Source: an uncultured Gemmatimonadota bacterium
Lineage (GTDB): Bacteria; Gemmatimonadota; Gemmatimonadetes; Gemmatimonadales; Gemmatimonadaceae
Direction of reading: 5' to 3'
NCBI GenBank assembly: GCA_903876745.1
Contig: CAIRBD010000359.1
Span: forward strand, 1 to 41,874
Length of the DNA: 41,874 nt
Part shown: positions 16,312-24,001 of the stretch, piece after piece
Position numbering within the stretch: position 1 is the first letter of the stretch
Layout of the letters: each line of letters opens with the position of its first letter
Program-made: the position numbers and the translations under genes
Notes under the pieces: generated by a model
Told to the model about the DNA's origin: nothing
Databases searched by the model: none
What the model saw: the letters and a program-made list of their open reading frames with translations, nothing else

Positions 16312-16590
16312 ATGCCGACCATCACCTGTGCCCGTTGCGGCAACTCCAAAGACGCGTTCGACCGCGCGCCGTTCCCAGGCGCCATCGGTGCGCGCGTACT
16401 CGAAGGGATCTGTCGTGATTGCTGGGGCGCCTGGCTGAAGCAGCAGACGATGCTGATCAACCACTATGGTCTGAACGTGATGGATCCGCAGGCCCGGCAG
16501 TTCCTGACGCGGAACATGGACGCGTTCCTGTTCAAGGCCGGCGCGGCGGACGCGGTGGACACGAGTAAACAGGGAACGATCGAATACTGA
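16312..16590 (+). CDS. yggX: YggX-like Fe(2+)-trafficking protein with four cysteines
   Basis: This is a 92-residue protein matching YggX in length and in its core: PGAIGARVLEGICRDCWGAWLKQQTMLINHYGLNVMDPQ, with the family's WLKQQTMLIN segment. YggX is linked to iron handling and protection of iron-sulfur proteins from oxidation. Unlike E. coli YggX, which has a single cysteine, this one has two CxxC pairs: CARC near residue 6 and CRDC near residue 36. They could hold zinc or iron. No Shine-Dalgarno sequence is visible. It is followed by the NrtR-like gene after about 140 bases. Confidence 0.8.
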   Translation: MPTITCARCGNSKDAFDRAPFPGAIGARVLEGICRDCWGAWLKQQTMLINHYGLNVMDPQARQFLTRNMDAFLFKAGAADAVDTSKQGTIEY

Positions 16591-16694
16591 TCCGGCGCCC
16601 CGGCGCGGATTGACGCCGATGTCGCCGCAGCGTAAGTCAGTGTCGCGAAGCACGACGCGAAAATCTGGCAGCGTGCGCGCGAGATGGCAGCCGC

Positions 16695-16723
16695 TTGACA
16701 TTAGTTTCAACACGCGACTAATT
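16695..16723 (+). promoter_or_regulatory. Promoter and operator of the NrtR-like gene
   Basis: A perfect -35 TTGACA (16695-16700) is followed by a 17-base spacer and CTAATT (16718-16723). An inverted repeat, ATTAGT (16700-16705) and ACTAAT (16717-16722), fits exactly between them. Transcription would begin about 16730-16733, next to the ATG at 16733, and no Shine-Dalgarno sequence exists. Autorepression by the encoded regulator is a reasonable inference. Confidence 0.45.
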
Positions 16724-16732
16724 GAGCGCGAC

Positions 16733-17425
16733 ATGCGCGACCGTCCGTCCCCCACCACGCGCGGCGCCCAGCCGACCGCCGTCTCCCTCGACATCGTCGT
16801 GTGCGCGCCGCACGGGCGCTCGCTGTCGGTGCTCCTGGTGCGCGCCGCCGCCGGTGCGCGCGAGCTGTGGATGCTGCCGTGGGCCTGGTCCGTGCCCGGT
16901 GACGCGCCGGACGACCATGCGATGCGCGTGGCGAGTGAGGCACTCGGCGCCAAGCCCGCGTGGATGACGCAAGTCGGCGCGATCGGCAACAGTCGCCGAC
17001 ATCCCGGAACGGCCGCTCTGTCGATCGGTTACGTAGCGGTCACGGCGGTGCGTGCGAAGGCGCCGCCGGGCAACTCCCAGTGGTTTCCGATCGCGGGGCT
17101 TCCTGCGCTCGCCCCGCGACACGCGGCTCTCGTCACGAGCGCCCAGCTCGCGCTGCGCGAGCGGTTGGATACCGCGCCAGTCGCGTTCCGGCTGCTGCCT
17201 GCGACGTTCACGTTGACCGATCTGCAGGAAGTGTATGAGCTGCTGCTCGGCCGGCGCGTGCACAAGGCGAGTTTCCGGCGGTCGCTACAAGCGGCGTGGC
17301 TCGTGGAGCCGACGGACGAGTGGCGGAGCGAGGGTCGCGGCCGCCCGGCGCAGTTGTTCCGTTACGCCCCACGCAAGCGTCGCGGCGGTCGTCGCGGCGT
17401 GCGCTTCGAGTTGCTCGGCGGCTGA
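16733..17425 (+). CDS. Nudix-derived transcriptional regulator (NrtR-like)
   Basis: This is a 230-residue protein with an N-terminal Nudix-fold domain (about 10-140) and a C-terminal winged helix (about 150-225: FTLTDLQEVYELLLGR, then HKASFRRSL). In NrtR proteins the Nudix box has lost its catalytic glutamates and the domain senses ADP-ribose or a related ligand. Here the box region reads PGDAPDDHAMRVASEALG and is likewise degenerate. NrtR regulators control NAD or pentose genes, but no NAD gene lies nearby; the gene that follows codes for a formamidase-like protein. The start was chosen because the promoter lies just upstream. Ligand and targets are unknown. Confidence 0.75.
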   Translation: MRDRPSPTTRGAQPTAVSLDIVVCAPHGRSLSVLLVRAAAGARELWMLPWAWSVPGDAPDDHAMRVASEALGAKPAWMTQVGAIGNSRRHPGTAALSIGYVAVTAVRAKAPPGNSQWFPIAGLPALAPRHAALVTSAQLALRERLDTAPVAFRLLPATFTLTDLQEVYELLLGRRVHKASFRRSLQAAWLVEPTDEWRSEGRGRPAQLFRYAPRKRRGGRRGVRFELLGG

Positions 17426-17480
17426 GTCCGGCTGCGGCCGCCGGTGGTTCGTTTCCCAGACAATCGACGGACGGTCCCAC

Positions 17481-18605
17481 GTGAACACGCGCCGGCAGTT
17501 CCTCGTGCACGCTCCGCTCGGCCTGATGGGCGCCATCGCGGCGTGCAACGGCCGCTCCGCTGACGCCGACGCCGTGTCAGGTGCGCTGCCGGCGCCGAGC
17601 GCCGGTGCGTCGACCGCGGCCAGGCCGACCGCTCTTGGCGTACCGGCCACCGCGCCTGCGCTGGAATGGGTGCCGAAGCATGAGGACCTCGTGTACACGT
17701 TCGGCGGAGCGCCGGCGAAGCATCGCATCGTGCCGGGGACCCGCATCGTCACGTGGACCGAGGACTGTTTTGACGGTGTGGTGAAGACGGCGGCCGACCT
17801 GCCGTCGAAGGTGATGGCGCCCGGTCACGACAATCCGCAGACCGGGCCGTTCTGGGTGGAAGGGGCCGAACCCGGTGACACGCTCGCCATCCACATCATG
17901 AAACTCGAGCCGGCGCGGTCGTACGCGGTGTCGTCGTTCGGTCCGGGGTTCGGTGCACTGGTGGGCACGGATCGCACGGCGATGCTCGGTGCGGATCTTC
18001 TCGAGACGACCTGGCGCTACGACGTGGACGCCAAGACAGGCATGGCACGCACGACATCGCGCGACGGCGCGCATTCCTGGGCGGTGCCGATCGCGCCGTT
18101 CCTTGGCTGTCTCGGTGTGGCGCCGGCGGGCGGCGAGGTGCGCACCACGATCGTCCCCGGCGTGTTCGGCGGGAACATGGATTGCCCGGAGGTTCGGGCC
18201 GGCAACACGGTCTTCCTAGGCGTGAACGCGCCGGGCGCGCTACTCTCGTTCGGCGACGGACACTACGCGATGGGGGACGGCGAGATCATGGGCGCCGCGA
18301 TCGAAGGGGCGATGCATGTGGAGGTATACGTTGAGCTCATCAAGAAACGCGCGACACCCATCCCGCGGATCGAGAACGCCGCCGAGGTGATGTTCGTCGG
18401 GACGGGGCGACCGCTCGAGGACGCCGCGCGCGTCGCCTTCAAGGCGATGGTGGCGTGGGTGCGCGAGTCGTCGGGGCTGAACGAGATGGATGCCTTCCAG
18501 TTCGTCTCGCAGACGGCCAAGGCGCCGATCGTTCAACTGGTGGATCCCGAATACACCGTGCTCGTGAAGATCGACAAGAAGCGTCTCCCCACCGGCCGCC
18601 GATAA
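17481..18605 (+). CDS. Exported acetamidase/formamidase-family protein
   Basis: This is a 374-residue protein of the FmdA/AmdA family: VTWTEDCFDGVVK near residue 90, PGHDNPQTGPFWVEGAEPGD near residue 115, FLGCLGVAPAGGE near residue 210 and FGGNMDCPEV near residue 230. The family hydrolyses formamide, acetamide or related small amides. The GTG start gives an N-terminus TRRQFLVHAPLGLMGAIAAC, which has a twin-arginine motif and a lipobox cysteine. It is probably a Tat-exported lipoprotein, whereas characterised formamidases are cytoplasmic. It follows the NrtR-like gene on the same strand. Substrate unknown. Confidence 0.83.
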   Translation: MNTRRQFLVHAPLGLMGAIAACNGRSADADAVSGALPAPSAGASTAARPTALGVPATAPALEWVPKHEDLVYTFGGAPAKHRIVPGTRIVTWTEDCFDGVVKTAADLPSKVMAPGHDNPQTGPFWVEGAEPGDTLAIHIMKLEPARSYAVSSFGPGFGALVGTDRTAMLGADLLETTWRYDVDAKTGMARTTSRDGAHSWAVPIAPFLGCLGVAPAGGEVRTTIVPGVFGGNMDCPEVRAGNTVFLGVNAPGALLSFGDGHYAMGDGEIMGAAIEGAMHVEVYVELIKKRATPIPRIENAAEVMFVGTGRPLEDAARVAFKAMVAWVRESSGLNEMDAFQFVSQTAKAPIVQLVDPEYTVLVKIDKKRLPTGRR

Positions 18606-18620
18606 GCGGCCGATGGGCGG

Positions 18621-18638
18621 TCGTCGCTCATCCGACGA
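18621..18638. terminator. Small hairpin between convergent genes
   Basis: TCGTCG (18621-18626) and CGACGA (18633-18638) form a 6-bp stem with a 6-base loop, between the stop codons of the formamidase-like gene and ridA. No T-tract is present, so it is a weak candidate. Confidence 0.25.
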
Positions 18639-18641
18639 TGC

Positions 18642-19028
18642 CTACGGGCGGTAGGCGATGCAGTCGATCTCCACACGGAGCCCGTCGCCGGGGAGGGCCG
18701 CCGCCTGGATCGTGGTGCGGGCTGGTCGGTGGTCTCCGAACGCGCGTTCGTAGGCGCCGTTCATCTGCGTGAACTCTTTCATGTCCAACAGAAAGACGCC
18801 GCAACGCAGCACGTATTGGAGATCGGAACCGGCGGCCTGGAGAATGGTGCGTACGTTCTCGAGGCACTGCGTCGTCTGCGCGGCCGGGTCGGAACCGACC
18901 AGCTGGCCGGTGGCGGGATCGGTGGCCCCCTGGCCTGAGACGAAGATGAGGCGTTCGAAGCCCATGCCCGGCGAGTACGGGCCGACGGGTTTCGGCAGGT
19001 TGGCGGAGTGGATGGGGCGGTGCGTCAT
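18642..19028 (-). CDS. ridA: RidA-family enamine/imine deaminase
   Basis: RidA proteins hydrolyse reactive 2-aminoacrylate and related enamines released by PLP enzymes. From the ATG at 19028 (MTHRPIHSANLPKPVGPYS) the protein has 128 residues, the standard size. Visible are GPYSPGM near residue 16, the FVSGQGATDPATGQLV segment, and PARTTIQAAALPGDGLRVEID with the conserved substrate-carboxylate-binding arginine. It is divergent from the acyl-CoA dehydrogenase operon, 69 bases apart, and convergent with the formamidase-like gene. No Shine-Dalgarno sequence is evident. Confidence 0.92.
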   Translation of the reverse strand: MTHRPIHSANLPKPVGPYSPGMGFERLIFVSGQGATDPATGQLVGSDPAAQTTQCLENVRTILQAAGSDLQYVLRCGVFLLDMKEFTQMNGAYERAFGDHRPARTTIQAAALPGDGLRVEIDCIAYRP

Positions 19029-19097
19029 GGTCTGATCGAAAGGGGAACGTGGGAGCGCCGGCACGTGACCCGGCGCGTGAACGGGCAGTAGTTTGCA

Positions 19098-20279
19098 ATG
19101 AGCGAGGGACGGCGCGCTTCCTCAAATTGGTCGATCACGCCAGTCATGTACATCGAAGCGGACGACGCAAAGCTATTGCTCGCGGAGGTGGGCCGCTTCG
19201 CACGTGAGCGCATCGGGAGCGCGGTCGCGCGTCCGGAGACGCCGGTGGACGTTTTCGTTCTGGATGCGCTCACTCGGGAAGCCCGAGAACTCGGCATCCT
19301 GCCGCAGGAAGGTGCCGGCGGCGGTTTCGGTCTCTGGGAAGGCACCGACGATGCCGGCGGCATGGCACTGAGCCTCGGGATCCTCGCACACGTGGGGTAC
19401 GCGAACGCCGGCATCGCCGTGGCCTGGCACCGCAGCGCGCTCGCGCGCTGGCTCTCCGCCGCGCTCGGCGCTCCGTTCGATGCCGAGGATCTCCACGCAA
19501 CGACACTGGTGCCCACCGGGCATTTCGGTCTGGCGCGTACCGCGGCGGCGCGGTGGATCAAATCCGCCGACCAGTCAGACGAAGAGGTCGCGCTGCTCGC
19601 CGACTGGCTCGACCGCACCGCGCACACGACGACTGTCATCGCTCCGTCGCCGTGGAGCACGCTGTTCTGGCCGGTCTGGCGCGACGGACTCATCGCGTGG
19701 CAGCGCGCTGACCGCTCGCAACTGACCGTGACGCGGCTTGACGCGCAACACGGCCTCGATGAACTCGCCGCATTCGCGGTGCGCGCGGGAGCAGGCGCGA
19801 GCGGCACCGCGACGCCGGATGCTGGTGCATCGCGCGCCATCTTCGGACAAGTGCTGGCGCTGGACATGATCGGATTGCTCGCTATCGCCACCGGCGCCGT
19901 GACACGCGGCCATGAGATGGCGCGTGATTTTGCCGCTCTCCGAACACAGGGCGGCGTGGTGATCGCCCGCCATCCTGCGGTGCAGCAGATGCTGAGTGAG
20001 ATCGAGATCGCGCGCCGGCAGGCCGAGGCGGCGCTCGATGGCTTCGCCAAGCCCATCGGCGATATCGACATCGGTACGGTGGCCGCCGCGCGCGCCGGCA
20101 CACATCCGCTGCTCTGCCATGCAGCCAATCAGGTGGTGCAGATCCACGGCGGCATCGGATACATGCGCGACGCCGGCGCCGAGAAGATCGTGCGCGACGT
20201 GAACATGCTGAAGCTCATGACCGGAGGGACGCGGGAGGCCCACGCGTTCGTGGCTGGATGGACGGGAACGTTCGCATGA
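19098..20279 (+). CDS. Acyl-CoA dehydrogenase homologue lacking the catalytic glutamate
   Basis: This is a 393-residue member of the acyl-CoA dehydrogenase family, or 377 residues if the ATG at 19146 is used. The C-terminal helical domain is clear: a long helix around IARRQAEAALDGF, then HAANQVVQIHGGIGYMRDAGAEKIVRDV. The motif that normally reads E-G-T, with the catalytic base, is LMTGGTREAH, so the Glu is replaced by Gly (about residue 376). The middle domain is short and lacks the TEP..GSD flavin segment. It overlaps the next gene by 4 bases (ATGA). It is probably the non-catalytic partner in a two-subunit enzyme. Confidence 0.82.
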   Translation: MSEGRRASSNWSITPVMYIEADDAKLLLAEVGRFARERIGSAVARPETPVDVFVLDALTREARELGILPQEGAGGGFGLWEGTDDAGGMALSLGILAHVGYANAGIAVAWHRSALARWLSAALGAPFDAEDLHATTLVPTGHFGLARTAAARWIKSADQSDEEVALLADWLDRTAHTTTVIAPSPWSTLFWPVWRDGLIAWQRADRSQLTVTRLDAQHGLDELAAFAVRAGAGASGTATPDAGASRAIFGQVLALDMIGLLAIATGAVTRGHEMARDFAALRTQGGVVIARHPAVQQMLSEIEIARRQAEAALDGFAKPIGDIDIGTVAAARAGTHPLLCHAANQVVQIHGGIGYMRDAGAEKIVRDVNMLKLMTGGTREAHAFVAGWTGTFA

Positions 20280-21646
20280 CGGCATCCCATCTGAGTGGAC
20301 ACCTGCCGGCGGACCACGCGTTGTCGCCGGCGTGGCAGTTCAAGCGTTTTCCGGCGATCGGCCGCATGCTCGCCGACTATCCTGCCCGCGATCTCTGGGA
20401 CACCGACTTCGCGCGTCTGCCGGCGCCGCTAGCCAGGCAGCGATTGCGCGCGCGCGAGTTCGCGGAGCGGTATCTGGTGCCGGCCGCGGCGGAGCTCGAT
20501 CTCGCGCCCCACGCCGCCGCCGGGACGTGTCATCCGCTGGCACGAAGCATCCTCGCCGAGGCAGGCCGACAGGGCTGGCTCAGTTACTTCCTTCCGCGTC
20601 CACTGGGGAGCATGGCGTGGCGCACGCTGCCCTACGCTCCGATCTGGCAGAGCACGCTGATCGTGGAAGAGTTCAGCCGAGCGTGCGGCGGTCTCATGCT
20701 GTTGCTCTCCGCGCATCATCTGGGCGTGATGCCGCTCGTGCTGGGGGGCGACCTCGGAACGATCCTGCGCTTCGTGGCGCCCGTGTATCGCGCGTGCGAG
20801 CGCGGCGATCCACACCTCGTGGCGTTCGCGATCACGGAACCGGGTGCCGGCTCCGACGCGGAGGACGGGCATGGTGCGTCGCTCTACCATCCCGGCGTGA
20901 TCGCCACGCCGACGAAGGGCGGGTATCTGCTGAACGGCCGCAAGTGCTACATCAGCGGCGGCGATCTGGCGAAGACCGCCACCGTGTTCGCGGCGCTGCA
21001 GGGTGAGGGGATGGATTCGTGGACCTGCTTCTATGTCGACTGCACCGCCCCCGGGTTCAGGGTGGCGCGCACCGAACTGAAGATGGGCATGCGGGCGTCC
21101 GGTGCGGCGGACCTCGAGTTCACCGACATGTTCGTGCCGACCGACCGCATCATCGGCGGACTGCGCAACGGGTGGGCGCTCAACCGTGCCACGCTGAACG
21201 CATCGCGCATCCCGGTGGCATCGATGGCCGTGGGTTTTGCGCGCGCGGCAACGGAGACCGCGGTGGAGTTCGCGCGCCGGTACCTGCTGGGCGGTAAGGC
21301 GCTGATCCACTATCAGGACGTCCAACTGCACCTTGCGACGATGGTAGCCGAGACACGCGCGATGCGCAGCCTGGTGTGGCAGGAGGCGCGGCACGCGTGG
21401 CGGCCGCGACAACTCGATGCGTCGCTCTGCAAGTTCCACGCGACGGACCGTGCGCAGCATGTGTGCGAGATGGCGATGGACCTGCTGGCCGACCATGGCG
21501 TGCAACACGAACAGCGCGTGGAAAAGATCTTCCGTGATGTACGGCTGACGCGGATCTTCGAAGGGACGAACCAGATCAACCGGTTGTCGATGATGGAAGA
21601 TTGGCAGGGGCAGTTGCTGGCGCCCGACCGACCCGTGGGGGTGTGA
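20276..21646 (+). CDS. Acyl-CoA dehydrogenase, catalytic subunit
   Basis: This is a 456-residue flavoenzyme of the acyl-CoA dehydrogenase family. The flavin and substrate motif AFAITEPGAGSDAEDG is near residue 190, GRKCYISGGDLAKTA near residue 220, the C-terminal helical domain has MAMDLLADHGVQHEQRVEKI, and the catalytic base is Glu429 in RIFEGTNQINRL. The ATG at 20276 forms an ATGA overlap with the previous gene. The N-terminal extension of about 40 residues is longer than in short-chain enzymes. It likely oxidises a CoA thioester, perhaps branched or cyclic, as a complex with its upstream neighbour. The electron acceptor is probably ETF (not in this window). Confidence 0.88.
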   Translation: MTASHLSGHLPADHALSPAWQFKRFPAIGRMLADYPARDLWDTDFARLPAPLARQRLRAREFAERYLVPAAAELDLAPHAAAGTCHPLARSILAEAGRQGWLSYFLPRPLGSMAWRTLPYAPIWQSTLIVEEFSRACGGLMLLLSAHHLGVMPLVLGGDLGTILRFVAPVYRACERGDPHLVAFAITEPGAGSDAEDGHGASLYHPGVIATPTKGGYLLNGRKCYISGGDLAKTATVFAALQGEGMDSWTCFYVDCTAPGFRVARTELKMGMRASGAADLEFTDMFVPTDRIIGGLRNGWALNRATLNASRIPVASMAVGFARAATETAVEFARRYLLGGKALIHYQDVQLHLATMVAETRAMRSLVWQEARHAWRPRQLDASLCKFHATDRAQHVCEMAMDLLADHGVQHEQRVEKIFRDVRLTRIFEGTNQINRLSMMEDWQGQLLAPDRPVGV

Positions 21647-21647
21647 C

Positions 21648-22433
21648 GTGACCAGGTGGCAGAGCGACCCGTTCTTCCAGTATCCGCGCACGACGTTCCC
21701 GACGAGTGAAGGGGACGTCGAGTTGCCGATCCTCTACTACGACGATTCGCACGTGATGGCGCTCTTCCGCGTGGAGTACGATCGGGCGCAGGCGCTGGTG
21801 GCCGAGCACGGGCTCGTGGCGGTGCGGTTGGCGGGCGGCAAGGCGTTGGTGGGCGTCGCCTTCTATGAATACCGAGCGACGTCGATCGCCGACTACCGCG
21901 AGGTTGGGGTGGCGATCGCGGTGGTTCCGGCCGGAACGGCGATGCCGATGTTCCCCCTCGTGTCGATGTTGGAGCGTCTCGATACGGGGACGGTGGGGTT
22001 CTGGATCATCGACCTGCCGGTCACGACGGCGGCGGCCTGCGCGGCGGGCCGGGAGATCTGGGGTTATCCGAAGTTCGTCACGCCGATCCAGTTCACGCTC
22101 GAAGGGGGCGATTTCCGTGGCGCGGTGACGGACCCCGTGAGCGGTGGCGACCTCGTGACCCTCGCCGGCGCCGCGGGGCCCGGCATTCCAGGGCCGCTGC
22201 TCGACCTGATCCTCTATTCGCGGCTCGACGGTCGGATGCTCCGCACGCTCGTGAACACGCGTGGCGGCGGTCGGGTGTGTATGCCGGGTTCCCTGCGCCT
22301 CGACGTGTCCGCGAGCCCCCATCCGATGGCCCAGCGGCTGCGCGCGCTGGGGCTCGAGCGGGCTGAGCCGATGGTCATGCTGCATACGCACGCGCTGCAG
22401 TTGCGACTCAACGCGGGCGCCCCGCTCCCATAG
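21648..22433 (+). CDS. Acetoacetate decarboxylase-family protein
   Basis: This is a 261-residue protein with a GTG start one base after the upstream stop. It matches the ADC fold: VGVAFYEYRATSIADYREVGVA near residue 68 and GREIWGYPKFVTPIQF near residue 134. Lys142 there aligns with the Schiff-base lysine of acetoacetate decarboxylase (the E.WGYPK motif), which has a second lysine next to it; here that residue is Phe. ADC-like proteins can be decarboxylases, aldolase-dehydratases or hydrolases. Its position as third gene with two acyl-CoA dehydrogenases suggests it works on the same beta-keto or unsaturated acid. Confidence 0.8.
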   Translation: MTRWQSDPFFQYPRTTFPTSEGDVELPILYYDDSHVMALFRVEYDRAQALVAEHGLVAVRLAGGKALVGVAFYEYRATSIADYREVGVAIAVVPAGTAMPMFPLVSMLERLDTGTVGFWIIDLPVTTAAACAAGREIWGYPKFVTPIQFTLEGGDFRGAVTDPVSGGDLVTLAGAAGPGIPGPLLDLILYSRLDGRMLRTLVNTRGGGRVCMPGSLRLDVSASPHPMAQRLRALGLERAEPMVMLHTHALQLRLNAGAPLP

Positions 22434-22497
22434 GCGATTCCTACCGCGGTTGAGGTATTTTGCACCGCCTCGCGACGGAACGGTGACATTGCCCCCC

Positions 22498-22525
22498 TTG
22501 ACGGGGTACTCCTATTAGTTGCAAT
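22498..22525 (+). promoter_or_regulatory. Candidate promoter of the small gene at 22554
   Basis: TTGACG (22498-22503), a 16-base spacer and TGCAAT (22520-22525) match the sigma-70 pattern at 5 and 4 of 6 positions. The predicted start near 22532 lies just before the AAAGGAG ribosome site at 22541-22547. Confidence 0.4.
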
Positions 22526-22553
22526 GTGTACCTAACGTCAAAAGGAGCGGCTT

Positions 22554-22871
22554 TTGCTCGCGTACTTGGACGCACTGGTCACCGCCGTACGCACCCGCGA
22601 CGCCGCCGAGATCGAGCGGCTGCTCGCGCACCCGCTCGCCCGCGTCCTCTCGCGCGCGGCGCTGCACGAAACGCGCGCCGCTCTGCAGCATGGCGCGCAA
22701 TCGCGTGCGCCGTTGCGTCTGCTCCAGCTCCGTCATCAAACGGCACAGTTGCTCGGCGAGACCGATGCGGCGTCCGTTGCGGAGCCTCGCGTCCCCCCGC
22801 CTTCCACGGCGCGGCCGGCCGAGCGGCGCGCTCCCGCCCGGTACCAGATGGAGCTTTCGCTCTCGGCCTGA
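22554..22871 (+). CDS. Small protein of unknown function
   Basis: I do not recognise this 105-residue protein. It starts with TTG, and the start is supported by AAAGGAG seven bases upstream, one of the best ribosome sites in the window. The first 70 residues are helical and amphipathic, with a strong arginine/alanine/leucine bias (LAYLDALVTAVRTRDAAEIE, then LRLLQLRHQTAQLLGE). The tail is proline- and arginine-rich and probably unstructured. There are no cysteines, no signal peptide and no membrane segment. It sits alone between the ADC-family gene and a convergent peptidase gene. Confidence 0.55.
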   Translation: MLAYLDALVTAVRTRDAAEIERLLAHPLARVLSRAALHETRAALQHGAQSRAPLRLLQLRHQTAQLLGETDAASVAEPRVPPPSTARPAERRAPARYQMELSLSA

Positions 22872-22902
22872 CCGCGTCGTACTCCCGATCGCCCGTCGTC
22901 GT

Positions 22903-22932
22903 ACGCCCGGCCCGCCTTCGCGCGCCGGGCGT
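22903..22932. terminator. GC-rich hairpin between convergent genes
   Basis: ACGCCCGGC (22903-22911) and GCCGGGCGT (22924-22932) form a perfect 9-bp stem with a 12-base loop. It is followed on the plus strand by CTGCGTTTC, a poor T-tract. It separates the small gene from the VanX-type gene and could stop transcription from both sides. Confidence 0.5.
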
Positions 22933-22939
22933 CTGCGTT

Positions 22940-24001
22940 TCAAGGACGTGCGGGCACCGCGTCGAAGGGAAGGTTCAGGACCGGGTAGTCCCGCCACGAG
23001 TGGTAGTCAAAGTGCCACCATTCCGAGGGGTTCACCGTGAACCCCTCGGCTTCCATCACACGCCGCAGCAGGTCGCGATTCCACCGCTCCAGCGCTGTCC
23101 CGCCCGGATACGCGGCGTACGAGCGGCGGGAGAACTCGTCGTAGCCGCCGGTCATGCGGATGGGACGCCCCGTGACACGGTCGCAGACCGTGAGGTCGAC
23201 GGCGGCGCCGCGATTGTGCTTCGATCCCTCGGCGGGGTTCGCCACGAACTCGTGATCGGCGCCCGTGGTCGCCTCCCAGAACATCTTCGTCACATACCAC
23301 GGCCGGTATGCGTCGTGGATGAGCAGCCCGTAGCCGTAGGCGGCGAGCTTGCGGTGCGCGCGCACGAGCGCGTCAGCGGCCGGCCGTTGCAGGAAGGCGC
23401 GAGCGGCGGAATACATCGGCGCGCCGAGGAAGTTGTTCGTCGACGCGTATCGGATGTCGAGGCGGATGGAGGAATCGAGGGCGACCAGTTCGGTGAGCTC
23501 CGCGCCGCGCGCGCGCGCCGGTTCGTGCGGCGGCGATGCCGCGAGCGCGGCGCGGCGCAGCTCGTCGATGGGATGCAGCGGTGTCACACGAAAGGTGACG
23601 CCCTCGTCGGTGCCGAGCGCCCGGCGCACGAGCGTCCGCGCCTCGAATCGGAGCGAATGACCGCGGCCGGTGGAGTCGCGCGCGAACGCATTCACGGGAA
23701 CGGCGCGCTCCCGCGCGCCGTCCATCGCGATCAGACGGCCGCCGCGCTCGAGGACGATCACGCTGTCCACGGCATCTCCATACTCGCCGACGAGTGCGGC
23801 GAGTTCTCGCGGCGCGGCGCGCGGCCGGCGTCGCGCCGCGTCGTCGAGGGTGAGCGGCTGCCCGGCGAGCCGACGGGCTGTGCTGTCGGGGCGTGTCGCG
23901 GACGGGGCGCGCTGGGCGCGCATCGGCAACGCCAGGCAGAGCGCGGGGAGCACGATGCGCGCGATCAGGTAGGCGCATCGAAGAGAAGCGTAGCGTGGCA
24001 T
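22940..24001 (-). CDS. D-alanyl-D-alanine dipeptidase, VanX type, with N-terminal extension
   Basis: This is a 353-residue secreted peptidase of family M15D from the ATG at 24001, which gives a good signal peptide (about 1-29). Upstream ATGs at 24034 and 24055 are possible but weaken the signal. The catalytic domain spans about 170-353: Arg233 (DAYRPW), zinc ligands His262 and Asp269 (SKHNRGAAVDL), Glu327 and zinc ligand His330 (NPSEWWHFDY). The spacings equal those of VanX. Residues 45-160 form an extra domain I cannot name, probably beta-rich (VGEYGDAVDSVIVLERGGRL). It probably recycles peptidoglycan D-Ala-D-Ala rather than giving vancomycin resistance, as no vanH or vanA is near. Confidence 0.87.
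   Translation of the reverse strand: MPRYASLRCAYLIARIVLPALCLALPMRAQRAPSATRPDSTARRLAGQPLTLDDAARRRPRAAPRELAALVGEYGDAVDSVIVLERGGRLIAMDGARERAVPVNAFARDSTGRGHSLRFEARTLVRRALGTDEGVTFRVTPLHPIDELRRAALAASPPHEPARARGAELTELVALDSSIRLDIRYASTNNFLGAPMYSAARAFLQRPAADALVRAHRKLAAYGYGLLIHDAYRPWYVTKMFWEATTGADHEFVANPAEGSKHNRGAAVDLTVCDRVTGRPIRMTGGYDEFSRRSYAAYPGGTALERWNRDLLRRVMEAEGFTVNPSEWWHFDYHSWRDYPVLNLPFDAVPARP

Noticed and set aside
22940-24001. Vancomycin-resistance gene vanX
   Set aside because: No vanH, vanA, vanR or vanS neighbours. VanX-type dipeptidases are common in cell-wall recycling.
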